Positions 28,035 to 36,337 of a stretch of 41,543 bases of DNA are shown piece by piece (positions within the stretch are counted from its first letter, which is position 1; each line of letters starts with the position of its first letter). The notes beneath the pieces are model-generated. The model was given only the letters and a program-made list of their open reading frames with translations. It was not told where the DNA came from and searched no databases. Origin of the DNA: Pseudomonadota bacterium (lineage in GTDB: Bacteria > Pseudomonadota > Gammaproteobacteria > Burkholderiales > Gallionellaceae); assembly GCA_021800795.1 (NCBI GenBank), contig JAJYYO010000030.1:1-41543 (forward strand). Reading direction: 5' to 3'. The position numbers were made by a program, and so were the translations under genes.

Positions 28035-28483
28035 TCGTCTGGCGTATCAGCAACCATCTGAATTTGTCTGGCACAGGCGGATTGCGGGCAGCGGCCCGCT
28101 GGCATAATGCGGGTGCGCCTATTGTTTATACCGCCAACTCACCCGCTTCAGCGCTGTTGGAAGCGCTGGTTCATCTTGAAATTAACGATCTTATGCACTT
28201 GCCGGACTCATACCAGTTGCTGAGAATTGATGTGCCGGATAGTCTTCTCATTGTTGCACTGGATGAAGAGGATATCGATCCTGATTGGCGAGATAGAGTA
28301 GAAGAAACCCGCACGATAGGGGATAAATGGCTGAGTGAGTTCGGGTCAGCGCTTATGGCAGTGCCTAGTGCGATTGTTCCTCACACACAACACTTTCTGA
28401 TTAACCCAGCTCATCGTGATGCAGGGCAAATCAAGATCATATCTCACGGGAGTTATCCATTTGATTCTCGTTTGTTTAAATGA
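28031..28483 (+). CDS. RES-domain toxin
   Basis: 150-aa toxin of the RES family; characterised members degrade cellular NAD+ (MbcT is an NAD+ phosphorylase). The polar residues that define the family are present: R5 in IVWRISN, R23-W24 in AARWHNAG, Y33 in VYTANSPASALLEALVH with E44, S113 in VPSAIVP, and N125 in FLINPAHRD. It starts at GTG 28031, overlapping the antitoxin stop by 4 nt, so translation is coupled. Low G+C like its partner. It lies between ruvA and ruvB and its stop is only 36 nt before the ruvB start. Confidence 0.92.
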   Translation: MIVWRISNHLNLSGTGGLRAAARWHNAGAPIVYTANSPASALLEALVHLEINDLMHLPDSYQLLRIDVPDSLLIVALDEEDIDPDWRDRVEETRTIGDKWLSEFGSALMAVPSAIVPHTQHFLINPAHRDAGQIKIISHGSYPFDSRLFK

Positions 28484-28519
28484 TGAACGTAAGCCAATTT
28501 CCGCGAAAAATTACCCACT

Positions 28520-29581
28520 ATGATTCATACCGATAATCTCACTGCTGAGCCGCGCCTGACCACCTCTGCGGTCGTATCCCGTCAGGAGGAAGCGCTGGAA
28601 CGCGCGCTGCGCCCCAAGCAGCTCGACGAGTATGTGGGCCAGGAAAAAATACGCGAACAGCTGGAAATCTTCATTCAGGCGGCGAAGCTGCGCCAGGAGC
28701 CGCTCGACCATGTGCTGCTGTTCGGCCCGCCGGGTCTGGGCAAAACCACGCTGGCGCAGATCATCGCGCGCGAGATGGGCGTGAATCTGCGTCACACCTC
28801 GGGGCCGGTGCTGGAACGCGCAGGCGATCTGGCGGCGTTGCTGACCAATCTGGAACCCAATGACGTGCTGTTCATCGACGAAATCCATCGTCTGTCTCCT
28901 GTGGTCGAGGAAATTCTCTATCCCGCGCTGGAGGATTATCAGATCGACATCATGATAGGCGAAGGTCCTGCCGCACGTTCTGTAAAACTGGATTTGCCGC
29001 CGTTTACGCTGGTGGGTGCGACCACCCGCGCCGGGATGTTGACCAATCCGCTGCGCGACCGCTTCGGCATCGTGTCACGTCTGGAGTTTTACACGCCTGA
29101 AGAATTGCAGCGCATCGTGATGCGCTCATCCGGCCTGCTGGAAATGAATCTGTCGCACGACGGCGCGATGGAAATCGCAAAACGTTCGCGCGGCACGCCG
29201 CGCATCGCCAACCGGCTGCTGCGCCGGGTGCGCGATTACGCCGATGTGAAGGCGAAGGGGGACGCGACGCGCGCGGTGGCGGATGCGGCGCTCACCATGC
29301 TGGATGTGGACTCGCAGGGGTTGGATGTGATGGACAGAAAGTTGCTCCTGACCATCATCGAAAAATTCGCAGGCGGGCCGGTCGGCGTGGATAATCTGGC
29401 TGCCGCGATAGGCGAGGAGCGCGATACCATTGAGGATGTGCTGGAACCCTATCTGATCCAGCAGGGATATCTGCAACGCACCCCGCGCGGACGCATGGCC
29501 ACCGCAAACGCCTATCTTCATTTCGGCCTGACCGTGGCGAGTCATCTGGGCAGCGGGGATTTGCTCGATGAAATCAATTGA
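28520..29581 (+). CDS. ruvB: Holliday junction helicase motor RuvB
   Basis: 353-aa AAA+ hexameric motor that drives branch migration with RuvA. It shows Walker [12 protein letters not shown] (about 69-79), Walker [11 protein letters not shown], sensor GATTRAGML, the arginine-finger region [13 protein letters not shown], and the C-terminal winged helix with [17 protein letters not shown]. Length is normal. No strong ribosome site is visible before the ATG. After the insertion of the toxin-antitoxin pair, ruvB probably depends on transcripts from the ruvCA promoter reading through, or on the promoter of that pair. Confidence 0.97.
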   Translation: MIHTDNLTAEPRLTTSAVVSRQEEALERALRPKQLDEYVGQEKIREQLEIFIQAAKLRQEPLDHVLLFGPPGLGKTTLAQIIAREMGVNLRHTSGPVLERAGDLAALLTNLEPNDVLFIDEIHRLSPVVEEILYPALEDYQIDIMIGEGPAARSVKLDLPPFTLVGATTRAGMLTNPLRDRFGIVSRLEFYTPEELQRIVMRSSGLLEMNLSHDGAMEIAKRSRGTPRIANRLLRRVRDYADVKAKGDATRAVADAALTMLDVDSQGLDVMDRKLLLTIIEKFAGGPVGVDNLAAAIGEERDTIEDVLEPYLIQQGYLQRTPRGRMATANAYLHFGLTVASHLGSGDLLDEIN

Positions 29582-29664
29582 ATGACAGCAATTTACAACT
29601 CCTGATCGCTATTCCAGGTGCAGTGTAGAATAAGCCGCTGCGAAATTTCTCAAAGGGGTTAACC

Positions 29665-29871
29665 ATGAATGCCGTTACGCTTTCACCCAAATTTCAAATC
29701 GTCATACCGCAGGAGGTACGTGACCAGGTGCATCTGGAAGCAGGGCGGCAGATGCAAATCATCGCCTATAACGACCGCATAGAGCTTATTCCGATTCAGT
29801 TGCCGGCAAGGATGCGTGGTTTTCTCAAAGGAATTGAAACAACGGTACTGCGCGAGGATGATCGACTATGA
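29665..29871 (+). CDS. vapB: VapB/AbrB-type antitoxin
   Basis: 68-aa protein with a swapped-hairpin AbrB/MazE DNA-binding domain (VTLSPKFQIVIPQEVRDQVH then GRQMQIIAYNDRIELIPI), followed by a short C-terminal tail that should bind the toxin. AAGGGG lies 8 nt before the ATG. Its stop overlaps the ATG of the PIN-domain gene (ATGA), the usual VapBC arrangement. No palindromic operator was obvious in the 83 bp between ruvB and this gene. Confidence 0.88.
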   Translation: MNAVTLSPKFQIVIPQEVRDQVHLEAGRQMQIIAYNDRIELIPIQLPARMRGFLKGIETTVLREDDRL

Positions 29872-30246
29872 ATGTAGTCGATTCCTGCGGCTGGCTGGAA
29901 TATTTTGCCGATGGCGAAAATGCCGATTTTTTTTGCACCCGTTATCGAAGATATGGCATTGCTGATCGTTCCAGCGATCAGTCTGTTTGAAGTATTCAAG
30001 CGCGTTTTGCAACAGCGCGCCGAGAATGATGCCTTGCGGGCGGTTGCATTGATGCAGCAGGGGCGTGTCATCGCGCTGGATGAATCTCTTGCATTGTCGG
30101 CGGCAAAGCTTTCTTTTGAACTCAAGCTGCCGATGGCGGACAGCCTGATACTCTCCACAGCGCGTACTCATGCCGCTGTCTTGTGGACACAAGACGACGA
30201 CTTTTCAGGCATTCAGGGCGTTCAGTACATCCAGAAAATTTCATGA
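29868..30246 (+). pseudogene. vapC: VapC PIN-domain toxin interrupted by a frameshift in a T8 tract
   Basis: PIN-domain ribonuclease, normally about 125 aa. From ATG 29868 the frame reads MNVVDSCGWLEYFADGENAD with the first catalytic aspartate D5, then goes out of frame after a run of eight T at 29927-29934. The remaining protein continues in the next frame: APVIEDMALLIVPAISLFEV (second acid, E), then ALRAVALMQQGRVI, MADSLILSTARTHAAVLWTQ and DDDF (the remaining aspartates). Seven T instead of eight would restore one continuous toxin frame with all acidic residues intact. So this is a recent inactivation, a slippage-controlled gene, or a sequencing error. Confidence 0.88.
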
Positions 30247-30292
30247 CGGTAGCGGTTTCAAAACCAAGTGCCTGTATCCTGAGGAAGTTGAA

Positions 30293-30535
30293 ATGATGTC
30301 CGCCGAAATGGCGAACGCCAAGCTTTATCCGCCGCGATTTCGGCAAAACACCGCGGCGGCAGTTGAGAGTGTGACGGTAACGCTGTTGAATCTGGAGCGC
30401 CCAGCGGTGTGTGATGAGGTCAGTCATTTTACTGATACGCGCGATGAAATTGCCAACAAGGATTTATGCAAATGCCGCCATTATCACTTTGGTAAAATGC
30501 AGCGTAGCTGGAGTTGGGAAATAAGTGTCTGGTGA
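30293..30535 (+). CDS. Small hypothetical protein (80 aa)
   Basis: Open frame from ATG 30293 preceded by GAGGAAGTTGAA, a reasonable ribosome site. It encodes MMSAEMANAKLYPPRFRQNT, then a segment SVTVTLLNLERPAVCDEVSH and a basic, aromatic C-terminus with KDLCKCRHYHFGKMQ. The central helix-rich part might be a small DNA-binding fold, but I recognise no family. It follows the broken vapC after 46 nt and precedes ybgC. It could equally be non-coding or a remnant of the same acquired segment. Confidence 0.35.
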   Translation: MMSAEMANAKLYPPRFRQNTAAAVESVTVTLLNLERPAVCDEVSHFTDTRDEIANKDLCKCRHYHFGKMQRSWSWEISVW

Positions 30536-30588
30536 ATGGTTTGCCGGTTGCTAAAACTGAAGATTTATGTCAATGAGAGCAAGAACGA

Positions 30589-30996
30589 ATGAGTGAGCAC
30601 AAGATTTTCAGCTGGCCGGTGCGCGTGTATTTTCAGGACACGGATGCCGGCGGCGTGGTTTATCATGCAAGCTATGTGAACTTTATGGAGCGCGCACGGA
30701 CTGAGTGGCTGCGTACCCACGGTTACAGCAACGCGGGCCTGATGCAGGAATTCGGTGTGATGTTTGTGGTCCGTTCGATGAAGCTGGATTATTTAAAACC
30801 CGCGCTGCTCGATGACATGCTGGAAGTTACGGCGCTGGTCAAAGATGTCGGGCGCAGTCGCCTCACGCTGCTGCAAACGGTCAGGCGCGAAGAAGAACTG
30901 CTGACGACGGGAGAGGTGCATCTGGTGTGTGTTTCACGGGATACGTTCAAGCCGGTCAGCGTGCCGGAAGCGTTGCGCTCACAATGGGCGGAGTAG
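30589..30996 (+). CDS. ybgC: YbgC acyl-CoA thioesterase of the Tol-Pal cluster
   Basis: 135-aa hotdog-fold thioesterase. The catalytic aspartate D19 is seen in QDTDAGGVVYHASYVNFMER, the signature of the 4-hydroxybenzoyl-CoA thioesterase/YbgC group. Family members act on acyl-CoA or acyl-ACP thioesters and are encoded at the head of tol-pal operons, possibly linking phospholipid metabolism to the Tol system. Length is typical. The 94-bp gap to tolQ contains a short palindromic repeat. Confidence 0.95.
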   Translation: MSEHKIFSWPVRVYFQDTDAGGVVYHASYVNFMERARTEWLRTHGYSNAGLMQEFGVMFVVRSMKLDYLKPALLDDMLEVTALVKDVGRSRLTLLQTVRREEELLTTGEVHLVCVSRDTFKPVSVPEALRSQWAE

Positions 30997-31050
30997 CGCT
31001 GATTTTTTGATTTGTTGTTGCGTTCGCGCTGCGGCGATAATTTTGACTGG

Positions 31051-31070
31051 ATTCCCGCCTGCGCGGGAAT
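31051..31070. repeat. Short palindromic repeat unit (ATTCCCGC type)
   Basis: ATTCCCGCCTGCGCGGGAAT forms a perfect 8-bp stem with a CTGC loop. The surrounding GACTGG..GACGAAGGAG context resembles a palindrome that is scattered in many proteobacterial genomes. It ends 20 bp before tolQ. Related GTTCCCGC/GCGGGAA blocks occur inside the 171-bp MITE-like element at 15226-15396. Confidence 0.6.
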
Positions 31071-31090
31071 GACGAAGGAGCTAGGTATTT

Positions 31091-31768
31091 ATGGAAGTTA
31101 CACAGGATTTGTCGTTCGTACATCTCATCAGCAATGCCAGCGTGCTGGTGCAGATGGTGCTGGGTTTGCTGCTGCTGGTATCGATGATGTCCTGGTGGTA
31201 CATTTTTCTGAAGATGTTCGCGATACGTCGCGAAACCCGGCTGACTCACGAATTCGAGGAGGCGTTCTGGCGCAATCCCAATCTGAACGAGGTTTACAAG
31301 TCGGTCAGCAACTCCGCACGGGCCGATCAGGGCGCGCTGGAGCGCATCTTTGCCGCCGGTTTTGTCGAGTTCGTGAAGCTTAAAAAACAACATGGCGTGG
31401 ACGGCAGCGCGGTGATGGACGGCACCCGCCGCGCGATGCGCGCCACTTATCAGCGCGAGATGGACAGGCTGGAGGCACATCTGGCGTTTCTGGCGTCGGT
31501 GGGCTCGGTCAGCCCCTACGTGGGCCTGTTCGGTACGGTGTGGGGTATCATGAATGCATTTCGCGGGCTGGCAAATGTCGGTCAGGCGACTCTGGCGCAT
31601 GTGGCGCCCGGTATCGCTGAGGCGCTGGTCGCCACCGCGATGGGCTTGTTTGCGGCGATTCCGGCGGTGGTGGCTTATAACCGTTATGCGCATGCCATCG
31701 ACCGTCTGGCGACGCGCTTCGAGAGCTTCACCGAAGAGTTTTCCAATGTATTGCAGCGCCAGCCATGA
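31091..31768 (+). CDS. tolQ: TolQ, proton-channel subunit of the Tol-Pal system
   Basis: 225-aa inner-membrane protein homologous to ExbB/MotA. It has three hydrophobic helices: about residues 17-40 (VLVQMVLGLLLLVSMMSWWY), and a pair near the C-terminal half (SVGSVSPYVGLFGTVWGIMN; ALVATAMGLFAAIPAVVAYN). The cytoplasmic loop lies between helix one and two. With TolR it converts the proton gradient into movement of TolA during cell constriction. A clear ribosome site (AAGGAGC) lies upstream. The normally tight tolQ-tolR junction is opened by a 145-bp repeat-bearing gap. Confidence 0.97.
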   Translation: MEVTQDLSFVHLISNASVLVQMVLGLLLLVSMMSWWYIFLKMFAIRRETRLTHEFEEAFWRNPNLNEVYKSVSNSARADQGALERIFAAGFVEFVKLKKQHGVDGSAVMDGTRRAMRATYQREMDRLEAHLAFLASVGSVSPYVGLFGTVWGIMNAFRGLANVGQATLAHVAPGIAEALVATAMGLFAAIPAVVAYNRYAHAIDRLATRFESFTEEFSNVLQRQP

Positions 31769-31913
31769 AAAATATCTCTGAAAACCTACTGTGCGGGCAA
31801 CTGGCTTTGTTGCTCGTTGCTCGCTCTGTCGCCTACCAGTATGGTATGTCTCGGTCGCTGCGCGTCTCGCGCCTTGCCAGTCATCCTGCTCGCTACGGTT
31901 TTAAGAGATATTT
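31769..31913. repeat. Intergenic stem-forming repeat, copy B (tolQ-tolR)
   Basis: The gap consists of one imperfect inverted repeat. The left arm begins AAATATCTCT (31770-31779) and the right arm ends AGAGATATTT (31904-31913), directly before the tolR ATG, with further pairing over about 35 bp (GAAAACCTA against TACGGTTTT, ACTGGC against GCCAGT). The core TGGCTTTGTTGC...GTATGTCTCGGTCGCTGC...GCGCCTTGCC resembles the repeat in the yebC-ruvC gap. It would fold into a long hairpin in the tol mRNA and includes the tolR ribosome site in its right arm. Confidence 0.65.
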
Positions 31914-32339
31914 ATGAGATCAGTTCTGCGTAAAAAAAATCGCTTGATGAACGACATCAACGTCGTGCCTTACATCGACGTGATGCTGGTGCTGCTGGTG
32001 ATCTTCATGGTGGCAGCCCCGATGATGAATCCCGGTCAGGTCGATCTGCCGCAGGTCGGCCAGTCGTCCGTGCCATCGCCTGCGCCGCTGGAAGTCATCA
32101 TCAAGAAGGATAATTCGCTGGCGCTGCGCGACCATGCCAGGGGAGATGAGGAAACGCGCGTATCCCGCGAGGATTTGATTTCGATTTTAAAATCCCGCCA
32201 GGAGACGCATGCCGATCAGGCAGTGGTGATCTCCGCCGACAAGAGCGTGCGTTATGAGGAGGTCATCAACGTAATGGATGTGCTGCAACAGCAACACATC
32301 AAAAAAGTGGGTCTGTTGACACAAGCCATCAAAAAATGA
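31914..32339 (+). CDS. tolR: TolR, proton-channel subunit of the Tol-Pal system
   Basis: 141-aa ExbD/TolR protein with one transmembrane helix (about residues 19-38, NVVPYIDVMLVLLVIFMVAA) containing the functionally essential aspartate (D22), and a periplasmic domain ending in QAIKK. It forms the proton pathway with TolQ. The weak ribosome site AAGAGAT lies in the right arm of the upstream repeat, so hairpin formation could lower its translation. The stop overlaps the tolA start (ATGA). Confidence 0.96.
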   Translation: MRSVLRKKNRLMNDINVVPYIDVMLVLLVIFMVAAPMMNPGQVDLPQVGQSSVPSPAPLEVIIKKDNSLALRDHARGDEETRVSREDLISILKSRQETHADQAVVISADKSVRYEEVINVMDVLQQQHIKKVGLLTQAIKK

Positions 32340-33109
32340 ATGTCTACCAGGAGCCTTATAAACTGCCGGCAGGGCTGCTTGCACTGAGCGTGCATGCGGC
32401 GTTTTTTGCGCTGCTGTACTTCGGCTTTTCCTGGCAGACGCAGCCGCGCTCGCCCTCTGTCATGAGCGTTGAGCTGTGGCAGAGCCTGCCGGAGGCGGAA
32501 CCGGCTGCGCCCGCGCCATCCGTCAAGGCGCTAGTCGAGACCCCGCCGCCTGTGCCGGTGGAGGAAGTTATCAAGCCTGACATTGTGATTCCGGAAAAAA
32601 AACCAAAGCCGGTGGTGAAGCACGAGGAAAAGCCGCTGAAAAAACCTGAAGTCAAACCCGAGATCAAACCCAAGTTAACGCCCAAGGTAACGCATGAAGC
32701 CAGAACCAATGCCTGGCCTGGGATAAAATCGGGTGGTCAAACCGGCAAGGCGGGGCAGCCATCTGCGGCTGAGCAGCAGGCCGCGCAAGAGCGTGCGGAT
32801 CAGGAAGCCGCGACAGGCCGTGTGGTGGACGAGTATACGAGTAAAATTGCCAGTAAAATACGTCGCAATACGGTGATGCCGCCCAATGTGGCGAATGACG
32901 CGCGTGCCGAATTTTCAGTGACTTTGTTGCCGGGCGGCACGGTGCTGGATGCAAGGTTGACTCGTTCCAGCGGCAATACGGCTTATGATAATGCGGTGGA
33001 GCGGGCCATCCTTAAATCGCAGCCCTTGCCGCTGCCGCCGGACGCGGGGCTGTTCAACCGTTTTCGTGAATTAAATTTGGGGTTTCAGCCAAGTAAAAGA
33101 GAGAATTAA
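32336..33109 (+). CDS. tolA: TolA, trans-periplasmic energy transducer
   Basis: 257-aa inner-membrane anchored protein. An N-terminal hydrophobic helix (about 13-30, AGLLALSVHAAFFALLYFGF) is followed by a long Pro/Lys/Glu-rich spacer (VIPEKKPKPVVKHEEKPLKK and onward) and a C-terminal TolA/TonB-like domain with RRNTVMPPNVANDARAEFSV and YDNAVERAILKSQPLPLPPD. It transmits TolQR motion to Pal and TolB. Low-complexity repeats are typical. It is coupled to tolR by a 4-nt overlap and followed after 5 nt by tolB. Confidence 0.95.
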   Translation: MNVYQEPYKLPAGLLALSVHAAFFALLYFGFSWQTQPRSPSVMSVELWQSLPEAEPAAPAPSVKALVETPPPVPVEEVIKPDIVIPEKKPKPVVKHEEKPLKKPEVKPEIKPKLTPKVTHEARTNAWPGIKSGGQTGKAGQPSAAEQQAAQERADQEAATGRVVDEYTSKIASKIRRNTVMPPNVANDARAEFSVTLLPGGTVLDARLTRSSGNTAYDNAVERAILKSQPLPLPPDAGLFNRFRELNLGFQPSKREN

Positions 33110-33114
33110 TCATT

Positions 33115-34377
33115 ATGTTAAAAATAGTATTTTTGGGTTTGTTGATGTTGGTGCATTCCGCAATTGCGAGCGCCGCCTTGAGCATCGAGATCATAGGCGC
33201 GGGTGAGCATCAGATTCCCGTCTCTCTGGTGCCGATGGGAGGAGATGAAAAGCTGGGGCTGGCGATCAACGACGTGGTGACGGGCGATCTGCTGCGCAGC
33301 GGCTTGTTTCGTCTGGTTGATACCACCGGCAAGTCGCCGCATGATGTCGCCGACGTGAATTACAGCGACTGGCAGTTGCGCGGCGCGGAAGCGCTGGCGA
33401 TCGGCACGGTGGGTGTGCAACCCAATGGTCGCATCGAAGCGCGCTTTCGCCTGCTGGATGTGGTCAAACAAACCCAGTTGGTGGGGGAAGCGGTATCGGC
33501 AAACGATGGACAGCTGCGCGCAATCGGTCACCGCATCGCCGATCTGATCTATGAAAAACTCACCGGCGACAAGGGCGTGTTCAGCACGCGCATTGTTTAC
33601 GTGAACCGGCAGAGCAAAAGTTACAGCCTGATTGTCGCAGACAGCGACGGTTACAATGATCAGGTCGTATTGAAGCAAAAAGAGCCTGTCATGTCGCCGG
33701 CCTGGTCGCCGGATGGCAGTCATCTCGCCTATGTCAGCTTCGAGACCGGTCACGCCGCCGTGTTCGTGCAATCCCTGCTCACCAATCAGCGCAAGGCGGT
33801 GGCGGATTTTCCCGGCAGCAACAGCGCCCCGGCCTGGTCGCCGGACGGCCATCAGCTGGCGGTCGTGATGACGCACGATGGCAGTTCGCAGATTTACCTG
33901 TTGCACCCGGATGGCAGCGGCGTTCATCGCATTACGTTCAGCGGAGCGATTGATACTGAGCCTAATTTTTCACCGGATGGGCAGTCGTTGCTGTTTACTT
34001 CCGACCGTGGCGGCAGTCCGCAGGTCTACAGCATGCCGGTTGAGGGCGGTGCGGCGCAGCGCCTGACTTTTGCCGATGGCAGCTGTTTCTCGCCCCGCTA
34101 CAGTCCTGATGGCAAATCGTTTGTATTTGCCCATCTGACTGGCGGCAGATTTTATATCGCCACGCAGGATTTGCAGAATGGGCAGATGGTAACGCTCACC
34201 GAGGGTGGCTGGGAGAAAAAGCCCAGCTTTGCGCCTAACGGGAAGATCATCCTGTTTGCCAGCGAGGCGCGCGGTCGTGGTATATTGGCGACCGTGTCTA
34301 GCGACGGTCGCGTCCAGCAACACATGTTCACGCAAAGCGGCGACGCTCGCGAGCCTGTATGGGGACCACAACTTTAA
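33115..34377 (+). CDS. tolB: TolB, periplasmic beta-propeller protein
   Basis: 420-aa secreted protein. A signal peptide (MLKIVFLGLLMLVHSAIASA, cleavage near ASA-A) is followed by the N-terminal alpha/beta domain (about 24-150) and a six-blade beta-propeller. The propeller repeats are obvious: SPAWSPDGSHLAYVSFETG, SAPAWSPDGHQLAVVMTHDG, EPNFSPDGQSLLFTSDRGG, SPRYSPDGKSFVFAHLTGG and KPSFAPNGKIILFASEARG. TolB binds Pal and TolA in the periplasm. Start and length match the family, and the gene is 29 nt from pal. Confidence 0.97.
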   Translation: MLKIVFLGLLMLVHSAIASAALSIEIIGAGEHQIPVSLVPMGGDEKLGLAINDVVTGDLLRSGLFRLVDTTGKSPHDVADVNYSDWQLRGAEALAIGTVGVQPNGRIEARFRLLDVVKQTQLVGEAVSANDGQLRAIGHRIADLIYEKLTGDKGVFSTRIVYVNRQSKSYSLIVADSDGYNDQVVLKQKEPVMSPAWSPDGSHLAYVSFETGHAAVFVQSLLTNQRKAVADFPGSNSAPAWSPDGHQLAVVMTHDGSSQIYLLHPDGSGVHRITFSGAIDTEPNFSPDGQSLLFTSDRGGSPQVYSMPVEGGAAQRLTFADGSCFSPRYSPDGKSFVFAHLTGGRFYIATQDLQNGQMVTLTEGGWEKKPSFAPNGKIILFASEARGRGILATVSSDGRVQQHMFTQSGDAREPVWGPQL

Positions 34378-34406
34378 TTTTATTTGTCAAACTGAGGAAA
34401 ATTGCC

Positions 34407-34919
34407 ATGAAAAAACTCGTAATCAGTATTGTGTTGTTGAATTTGCTGGCCGCCTGTGCCAGCCAGAAGCCGAAGGAAGTTGCGGCTGCACCGGCACCGG
34501 CTCCGGTAGCCGCAGCACCGGTGGTGGCGCCCGTTGTAGCGCCACAGACAAATATTGATCCGCTGAATGATCCAAAGAGCATTCTGGCAGGTCGCAGCGT
34601 TTACTACCCGTTTGACGTGGCAGCAGTGCAGGATGCCGACAAGCCGCTGGTGCAGGCGCATGCCAAGTACCTGAGCGAAAACCCTAATCGCACTGTTCGC
34701 CTGGAAGGCAATTGCGATGAACGCGGCAGCACCGAGTATAACCTGGGTCTGGGCCAGCGCCGTGCAGATGGCGTAAAGAAGATGCTTGAAATGGGCGGCG
34801 CAAAAGCCGCTCAGTTGAGCAGCATCAGCTACGGCGAAGAAAAGCCAAAGGCTGCCGGTCATAACGAAGCTGCCTGGTCGCAAAATCGTCGTACCGATCT
34901 GAACTACGCGGCACAGTAA
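34407..34919 (+). CDS. pal: Pal, peptidoglycan-associated lipoprotein
   Basis: 170-aa outer-membrane lipoprotein. The N-terminus MKKLVISIVLLNLLAAC has a lipobox with lipidated C17, then an Ala/Pro-rich tether (AAPAPAPVAAAPVVAP). The OmpA-like peptidoglycan-binding domain follows, with VRLEGNCDERGSTEYNLGLG and RRADGVKKML. It anchors the outer membrane to the cell wall and is the endpoint of TolA-driven force. ATG 34407 is preferred because GAGGAAAATTGCC precedes it and the lipobox spacing is right. Confidence 0.97.
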   Translation: MKKLVISIVLLNLLAACASQKPKEVAAAPAPAPVAAAPVVAPVVAPQTNIDPLNDPKSILAGRSVYYPFDVAAVQDADKPLVQAHAKYLSENPNRTVRLEGNCDERGSTEYNLGLGQRRADGVKKMLEMGGAKAAQLSSISYGEEKPKAAGHNEAAWSQNRRTDLNYAAQ

Positions 34920-34923
34920 TATC

Positions 34924-35682
34924 ATGTTGAAGCCACGTGCCTTGATTTTGTTGGGTTTGTGTTGTGTCGCACCCGCTCAGGCGGGGTTGTTCACGGACGA
35001 CGATGCGCGCAAGAATATCCAGCAGGTCGAGGCGCGTGTGCTCAAGCTGGAAGATCAGGGCAAGCAACAGACACAATCCATACTGGATCTGCAAAGTCAG
35101 ATTGAAACCCTGAACGGGGTAATCCGCCAGTTGCGCGGACAGAATGAAGAAACATCGCACGGCCTGCAGGATGCCGAGAAACGCGAAAAGGATTTTTATG
35201 TGGATTTGGATACGCGCTTGCGTCACTTCGAATCCATCGAGGCTGCCGCCGCCAAGCCTGTCGATGCGGCGCAGGCGGGTGATGCAGGGGTGTCGTCGGA
35301 TGACCCGGCTGTGCAGGATCATGCCATCGAAGCGGCTTATGCCCTGGCAAAATCCGGAAATAACGCGGATGCTGTCCGTGCCTTCCAGGAGTTCCTGAAA
35401 AAATATCCGAATTCGGTGCATGTGCCGAACGCCATGTATTGGCTGGGCAATGCGCAGTTTGCCTTGAATGATTACAAGAGCGCACTGATAAATTACCGGG
35501 CGCTGCTCAAGAATTATCCCGGATCGGACAAGGCGCCTGATGCAATGTTCAACATAGCGGGCTGTCAGCTGGCGCTAAAAGCGGTGCCGCAGTCAAATGC
35601 CACGCTCAAACAGGTGATTTCCAAATATCCCGACAGTGCGGCGGCTGCCAAGGCGAAAAAGCTGATCGCAGCGGGCAGGTAG
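34924..35682 (+). CDS. cpoB: CpoB (YbgF), cell-division coordinator
   Basis: 252-aa periplasmic protein with a signal peptide (MLKPRALILLGLCCVAPAQA), a trimer-forming coiled coil (about 30-90, NIQQVEARVLKLEDQGKQQT and onward) and C-terminal tetratricopeptide repeats (AIEAAYALAKSGNNADAVRA, NAMYWLGNAQFALNDYKSAL, DAMFNIAGCQLALKAVPQSN). In E. coli it coordinates peptidoglycan synthesis with outer-membrane constriction through TolA and PBP1B. It follows pal after 4 nt and precedes queE by 1 nt. Confidence 0.94.
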   Translation: MLKPRALILLGLCCVAPAQAGLFTDDDARKNIQQVEARVLKLEDQGKQQTQSILDLQSQIETLNGVIRQLRGQNEETSHGLQDAEKREKDFYVDLDTRLRHFESIEAAAAKPVDAAQAGDAGVSSDDPAVQDHAIEAAYALAKSGNNADAVRAFQEFLKKYPNSVHVPNAMYWLGNAQFALNDYKSALINYRALLKNYPGSDKAPDAMFNIAGCQLALKAVPQSNATLKQVISKYPDSAAAAKAKKLIAAGR

Positions 35683-35683
35683 T

Positions 35684-36337
35684 ATGCCTGAGCAAGCAGC
35701 GCGGTTGCGCATTACCGAGATATTTTATTCTCTTCAAGGAGAGACCACTCGCGTCGGGCTGCCTACGGTATTTATCCGTCTGACCGGTTGTCCGCTGCGC
35801 TGCACCTATTGCGATACTGCCTACGCCTTTACCGGCGGAAAAAGCATGGCGTTCAGTGAAATTCTCCAGCAAGTAGCAGGCTATGCGCCACGCTATGTCA
35901 CGGTGACCGGCGGGGAGCCTTTGGCGCAGAAGAACTGCCTGGCGCTGCTCACCGCGCTGTGTGACGCGGGTTATCAGGTCTCGCTGGAGACCAGCGGCGC
36001 GTTGGATATCAGCCTCGTTGATGCCAGGGTGATGCGGGTTGTGGATATTAAAACGCCCGCTTCCGGAGAGGTTGACGAAAATCTCTGGCAAAACCTGACT
36101 CAGATAACGCCACATGACGAAATAAAATTTGTGTTGTGTGACGAAAATGATTACCACTGGGCCAGGCAGATTCTGATGCAGTATCGTCTGGACGATAAAT
36201 GTACCGTACTGTTTTCGCCCGCACAGGGCGCGCTCAGCGCCACACAGCTGGCGGACTGGATATTGCGCGATAATCTGCCGGTGCGCTTTCAGTTGCAACT
36301 CCACAAGATACTATGGAACAACGAGGCGGGACATTGA
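35684..36337 (+). CDS. queE: QueE, 7-carboxy-7-deazaguanine synthase
   Basis: Radical-SAM enzyme, 217 aa, that contracts 6-carboxytetrahydropterin to 7-carboxy-7-deazaguanine in queuosine synthesis. The cluster-binding motif C-x3-C-x2-C is in [15 protein letters not shown] (about residues 36-50). The substrate/SAM region [13 protein letters not shown] and later [15 protein letters not shown] follow. Its stop overlaps the queC start by one base, so the two are coupled. The location after cpoB is the usual order in Pseudomonas-like operons. Confidence 0.95.
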   Translation: MPEQAARLRITEIFYSLQGETTRVGLPTVFIRLTGCPLRCTYCDTAYAFTGGKSMAFSEILQQVAGYAPRYVTVTGGEPLAQKNCLALLTALCDAGYQVSLETSGALDISLVDARVMRVVDIKTPASGEVDENLWQNLTQITPHDEIKFVLCDENDYHWARQILMQYRLDDKCTVLFSPAQGALSATQLADWILRDNLPVRFQLQLHKILWNNEAGH

